A DNA stretch of 10,235 nt from Neisseriaceae bacterium (GTDB lineage Bacteria; Pseudomonadota; Gammaproteobacteria; Burkholderiales; UBA11063): positions 1-10,235 of the forward strand of contig DAHXMX010000028.1 in the NCBI GenBank assembly GCA_027371515.1. The letters run 5' to 3'. Position 1 is the first letter of the stretch; every line of letters begins with the position of its first letter. Positions 8,305-10,235 of this stretch are shown piece after piece. Below the pieces are notes generated by a model. It was not told where the DNA came from. It was given only the letters and a program-made list of their open reading frames with translations, and made no database searches. The position numbers and the translations under genes are program-made.

Positions 8305-9291
8305 TTATTGAGCTTGTTCAATACCTGCAATAAGCCACTTATTTGAATTTAAGTCAGTTTTAACAAAGTGCCATATTTCAGTAAATGGCTCTGGTGCTTT
8401 ATTTGGTTCATCACTTACCATGCCACTGTATTTAACAGAAGCTATCAATTTATTATCAACAATTTCCGTATTAACTAATTCACAATTTAACTCTGTAAAA
8501 TCAGCTACATATTGATTGTTATTTATATTATCACTCAATTCGTTATATAACTCATCTGTCATATACTTAGCTATTTCGGAAATATTTTCTTTATTATTCA
8601 TACTTTGGACATGTAAGAATGTACCTTTAGCTTGTCTTAAAAAATACACTGTTTCTATTCCATCTGGCATTTTACTATTATCCAAGGTCGTAACATTCTG
8701 AATGGGTTGACTAGTAGGATTAACATTACCACGATTAATACTCGGTATATCAAATGAATTTTGCATACTATTTTGCATACTATTGTTATTATTATTTCTT
8801 AATGATTCTTGAGTATTAATATTAGCTGGACGAATTCTTCTAAATAAAACTAAACCAATAAATAGTAACACTCCAAGAATAGCAATCATACCCCATGGAA
8901 TATGACTTTGACTAGCCGGCTCTGAATATGTCTGTTGATTTTGTACATCACTAGCATTGTTATGATTATTTGCATTTTTACCAAGCATATAACCAGCGGC
9001 AGCACCTGCTGCAGCTCCAACTAACATCCCAGTACCTGCACTCATACCACTTTTTGGAGCGGTCTGATTAGATTGACTGTTATATTGTCCTGTTGCTGGC
9101 TGTGCTGTATTAGGTGATTTATTGTAGTTACTATTAGAATAAGAACGATTACTATTAGAATAAGAGCGTTTCATCCCGTAACTTTTACCACCTGACAAAC
9201 GCCCTGCAAAAGCAGTTTGACAAAATAATAAACATAATGAAGTAAAGATTAAAGTTAAAGCCTTACTAAAATTTTTAGAATTTGATTTCAT
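8305..9291 (-). CDS. Tim44-like domain membrane-anchored protein
   Basis: The 328-residue protein begins with a signal peptide (about 1-29, hydrophobic core ALTLIFTSLCLLF, likely cleavage after QTAFA). A low-complexity Ser/Asn/Tyr region with a repeated RSYSNSN unit follows, then a glycine-zipper segment GMLVGAAAGAAAGYMLG (88-104), a transmembrane helix at about 132-150 followed by RRIR, and an Asn-rich linker (165-180). The C-terminal domain (about 210-328) ends EPFTEIWHFVK...KWLIAGIEQ, which matches the Tim44-like fold of secreted or anchored betaproteobacterial proteins. In mitochondria Tim44 tethers import machinery; the role of these bacterial relatives is not established, and I assign none. 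The start is supported by AGG seven bases upstream and by the immediate signal peptide. It is the first gene of a probable two-gene unit with polA. Confidence 0.85.
   Translation of the reverse strand: MKSNSKNFSKALTLIFTSLCLLFCQTAFAGRLSGGKSYGMKRSYSNSNRSYSNSNYNKSPNTAQPATGQYNSQSNQTAPKSGMSAGTGMLVGAAAGAAAGYMLGKNANNHNNASDVQNQQTYSEPASQSHIPWGMIAILGVLLFIGLVLFRRIRPANINTQESLRNNNNNSMQNSMQNSFDIPSINRGNVNPTSQPIQNVTTLDNSKMPDGIETVYFLRQAKGTFLHVQSMNNKENISEIAKYMTDELYNELSDNINNNQYVADFTELNCELVNTEIVDNKLIASVKYSGMVSDEPNKAPEPFTEIWHFVKTDLNSNKWLIAGIEQAQ
8758..8781 (-). repeat. Perfect 12-bp tandem repeat inside the Tim44-like gene
   Basis: Two exact copies of a 12-base unit (plus strand ATTTTGCATACT) lie at 8758-8769 and 8770-8781 and encode the duplicated SMQN of the linker. 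An adjacent run of Asn codons (ATT-type triplets on the plus strand, just to the right) makes this a likely slippage site. Both repeat types keep the reading frame. Confidence 0.85.
9128..9168 (-). repeat. 21-bp near-perfect tandem repeat inside the Tim44-like gene
   Basis: TTACTATTAGAATAAGA begins at 9128 and recurs at 9149, giving a 21-base period. The copies differ at one base before the final CG. The unit encodes seven residues (RSYSNSN) in the exported Ser/Asn-rich region just after the signal peptide, so copy-number change would be in frame. Confidence 0.8.
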
Positions 9292-9326
9292 AACTATGCC
9301 TATATAAAAAATGTTATCAGCTTGCG

Positions 9327-9335
9327 ATTATAACA
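9327..9335 (-). promoter_or_regulatory. Extended -10 promoter for the Tim44-like gene and polA
   Basis: The minus strand reads TGTTATAAT, a perfect TATAAT (9332-9327) preceded by TGn. Transcription would start near 9320, about 28 bases before the ATG at 9291, a normal leader length. No good -35 hexamer is at standard spacing, which is typical of extended -10 promoters. Confidence 0.55.
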
Positions 9336-9417
9336 TACTTAAAGAGTAAAAATACAGAACATGAGTTTACTACACCGTAAATGGACAAAAATATGGATGC
9401 AATTAATAGTAATCAAA

Positions 9418-9426
9418 TGTTATAAT
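9418..9426 (+). promoter_or_regulatory. Extended -10 promoter candidate for gyrB
   Basis: TGTTATAAT on the plus strand is a perfect TATAAT (9421-9426) with TGn. A start near 9433 would give gyrB an untranslated leader of about 200 bases. The position 17 bases upstream (TGCAAT) is a poor -35. A second, weaker candidate lies close to the gene: TTGCAC (9586-9591) with TATTAA (9608-9613), but it would leave a leader of only about a dozen bases. Confidence 0.45.
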
Positions 9427-9620
9427 AGATACTGTATTTTATTTTGCAAGTTGGTCATTATTAGTAATAGTGGCTATTGATAAAATAGATATTGGTAAAA
9501 AATCACAATATTAACAAAACAGTGCGATATTTTGATGCTTTAAAGCCAGTAGATGAAATAATAAAACAATAAAAATTGCAGAGTATTGCACTTAAATTCT
9601 GCTAGTGTATTAAAAAATTA

Positions 9621-9625
9621 AAGGA
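9621..9625 (+). promoter_or_regulatory. gyrB ribosome binding site
   Basis: AAGGA lies seven bases before the ATG at 9633, an optimal spacing. It fixes the start, since the upstream ATG at 9625 opens only a three-codon frame. Confidence 0.8.
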
Positions 9626-9632
9626 TGTGTCT

Positions 9633-10235
9633 ATGACTGAACAAATCAATAAAGCATATGATAGTAGTAGTATTAAAGTTTTAAAAGGCTTGGATGCAGT
9701 TCGCAAACGACCTGGGATGTACATTGGTGATACTTCAGATGGTACAGGATTACATCATATGGTTTTTGAGGTTTTAGATAATGCAATTGATGAGGCATTG
9801 GCTGGACATTGTAATTTAATTAAAGTAATTATTCATGAAGATAACTCTGTATCAATTGAAGATAATGGTCGTGGCATTCCAACTGATATAATGCCTGAAG
9901 AAGGTAGATCAGCAGCTGAAGTAATTATGACAGTACTTCATGCCGGCGGTAAATTTGATAATAATTCGTATAAAATCTCAGGTGGTTTACATGGTGTTGG
10001 GGTGTCCGTTGTCAATGCTCTATCTGATTGGCTAGTTTTAACAATATGGCGAGACGGTAAAGAATATCAAATGGAGTTTAAATTAGGTGAGCCAGTTGCT
10101 CCACTTGCGATAATTGGTGAAGCTAAAAACAAACGAGGATCAAAAATTCACTTTATGGCAAGCGAACAAACTTTTGGTGTAATTGAATTTCATTATGAAA
10201 TATTAGCTAAACGGATTCGTGAATTATCATTTCTT
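9633..10235 (+). CDS. gyrB: DNA gyrase subunit B, N-terminal part (runs off the window)
   Basis: GyrB is the ATPase subunit of DNA gyrase (GyrA2GyrB2), which introduces negative supercoils. Only the first 201 residues of an expected roughly 800 are present; the frame is open to the right edge, so this is a partial gene and not a truncation. The N-terminus reads YDSSSIKVLKGLDAVRKRPG, followed by MYIGDTSDGTGLHHMVFEVLDN. GHKL ATPase residues visible are E46 (general base), N50 (Mg2+), D77 in EDNGRGIP, K107 in GGKF, and the ATP lid GGLHGVGVSVVNA at 117-129. The last residues LAKRIRELSFL (191-201) match the end of the first subdomain. It is the only plus-strand gene here and is divergent from the Tim44-like/polA pair; neither dnaN nor recF is adjacent on this side. 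Confidence 0.98.
   Translation, partial: MTEQINKAYDSSSIKVLKGLDAVRKRPGMYIGDTSDGTGLHHMVFEVLDNAIDEALAGHCNLIKVIIHEDNSVSIEDNGRGIPTDIMPEEGRSAAEVIMTVLHAGGKFDNNSYKISGGLHGVGVSVVNALSDWLVLTIWRDGKEYQMEFKLGEPVAPLAIIGEAKNKRGSKIHFMASEQTFGVIEFHYEILAKRIRELSFL

Larger units (their letters stand above)
9292..9632. other. Divergent intergenic region between the Tim44-like gene and gyrB
   Basis: These 341 bases contain no convincing gene. They hold an extended -10 box on each strand, listed separately, with about 85 bases between the two. They also hold a long AT-rich gyrB leader with a short inverted repeat GCAGA (9578-9582)/TCTGC (9598-9602) and a duplicated ATTGCA ten bases apart (9575 and 9585). The longest open stretch in the leader is a 27-codon frame ending at 9572 with no ATG or ribosome site. 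Confidence 0.7.

Noticed and set aside
9381..9425. A 14-codon ORF (MDKNMDAINSNQML) upstream of gyrB
   Set aside because: No ribosome site, and it lies over the proposed extended -10 box, so it would not be transcribed from that promoter.
9489..9572. A 27-codon open frame ending KPVDEIIKQ in the gyrB leader that looks protein-like
   Set aside because: It has no ATG (only a TTG at 9492 or a GTG at 9522), no ribosome site, and follows a stop at 9486. Its length is within chance; it might be a gene remnant but nothing supports that.

Overview
The window is strongly AT-rich chromosomal DNA from a proteobacterium, most likely a low-GC betaproteobacterium, perhaps near Neisseriales. This placement is by eye only. 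It rests on the GyrB N-terminus, on beta-like PolA motifs (GKTFRDELHPEYKATR and the helix-hairpin region KCGHKTAIKWL), and on a secreted or anchored Tim44-like protein of a kind common in Betaproteobacteria. No mobile element, CRISPR array, tRNA or rRNA is visible.

Layout: six complete genes lie on the minus strand and one partial gene on the plus strand. Read in the direction of transcription, the minus strand carries a Tim44-like membrane protein (9291-8305), then polA (8287-5561) only 17 nt later. A 335-bp non-coding stretch follows, then a tightly packed galactose cluster: galP-like sugar/H+ symporter (5225-3834), galK (3786-2602), galM (2599-1613) and galT (1604-93). Divergent from the Tim44-like gene, across a 341-bp gap, gyrB starts at 9633 and runs off the right edge after 201 codons.

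The gal genes form a coherent catabolic unit. The symporter imports galactose, GalM converts the beta to the alpha anomer, GalK phosphorylates it, and GalT exchanges Gal-1-P with UDP-glucose. The UDP-galactose 4-epimerase (galE) and any dedicated repressor are absent from the window. GalT is the class II type best known from Firmicutes, so lateral origin of at least this gene is plausible.

PolA has intact 5'-nuclease and polymerase motifs, but the recognisable catalytic carboxylates of its 3'-5' exonuclease domain are replaced, so proofreading is probably lost. The gyrB/Tim44 gap holds two back-to-back, identical extended -10 boxes (TGTTATAAT), a good candidate divergent promoter pair. I found no convincing new biological system. 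The PolA domain decay and the class II GalT are the most notable points.
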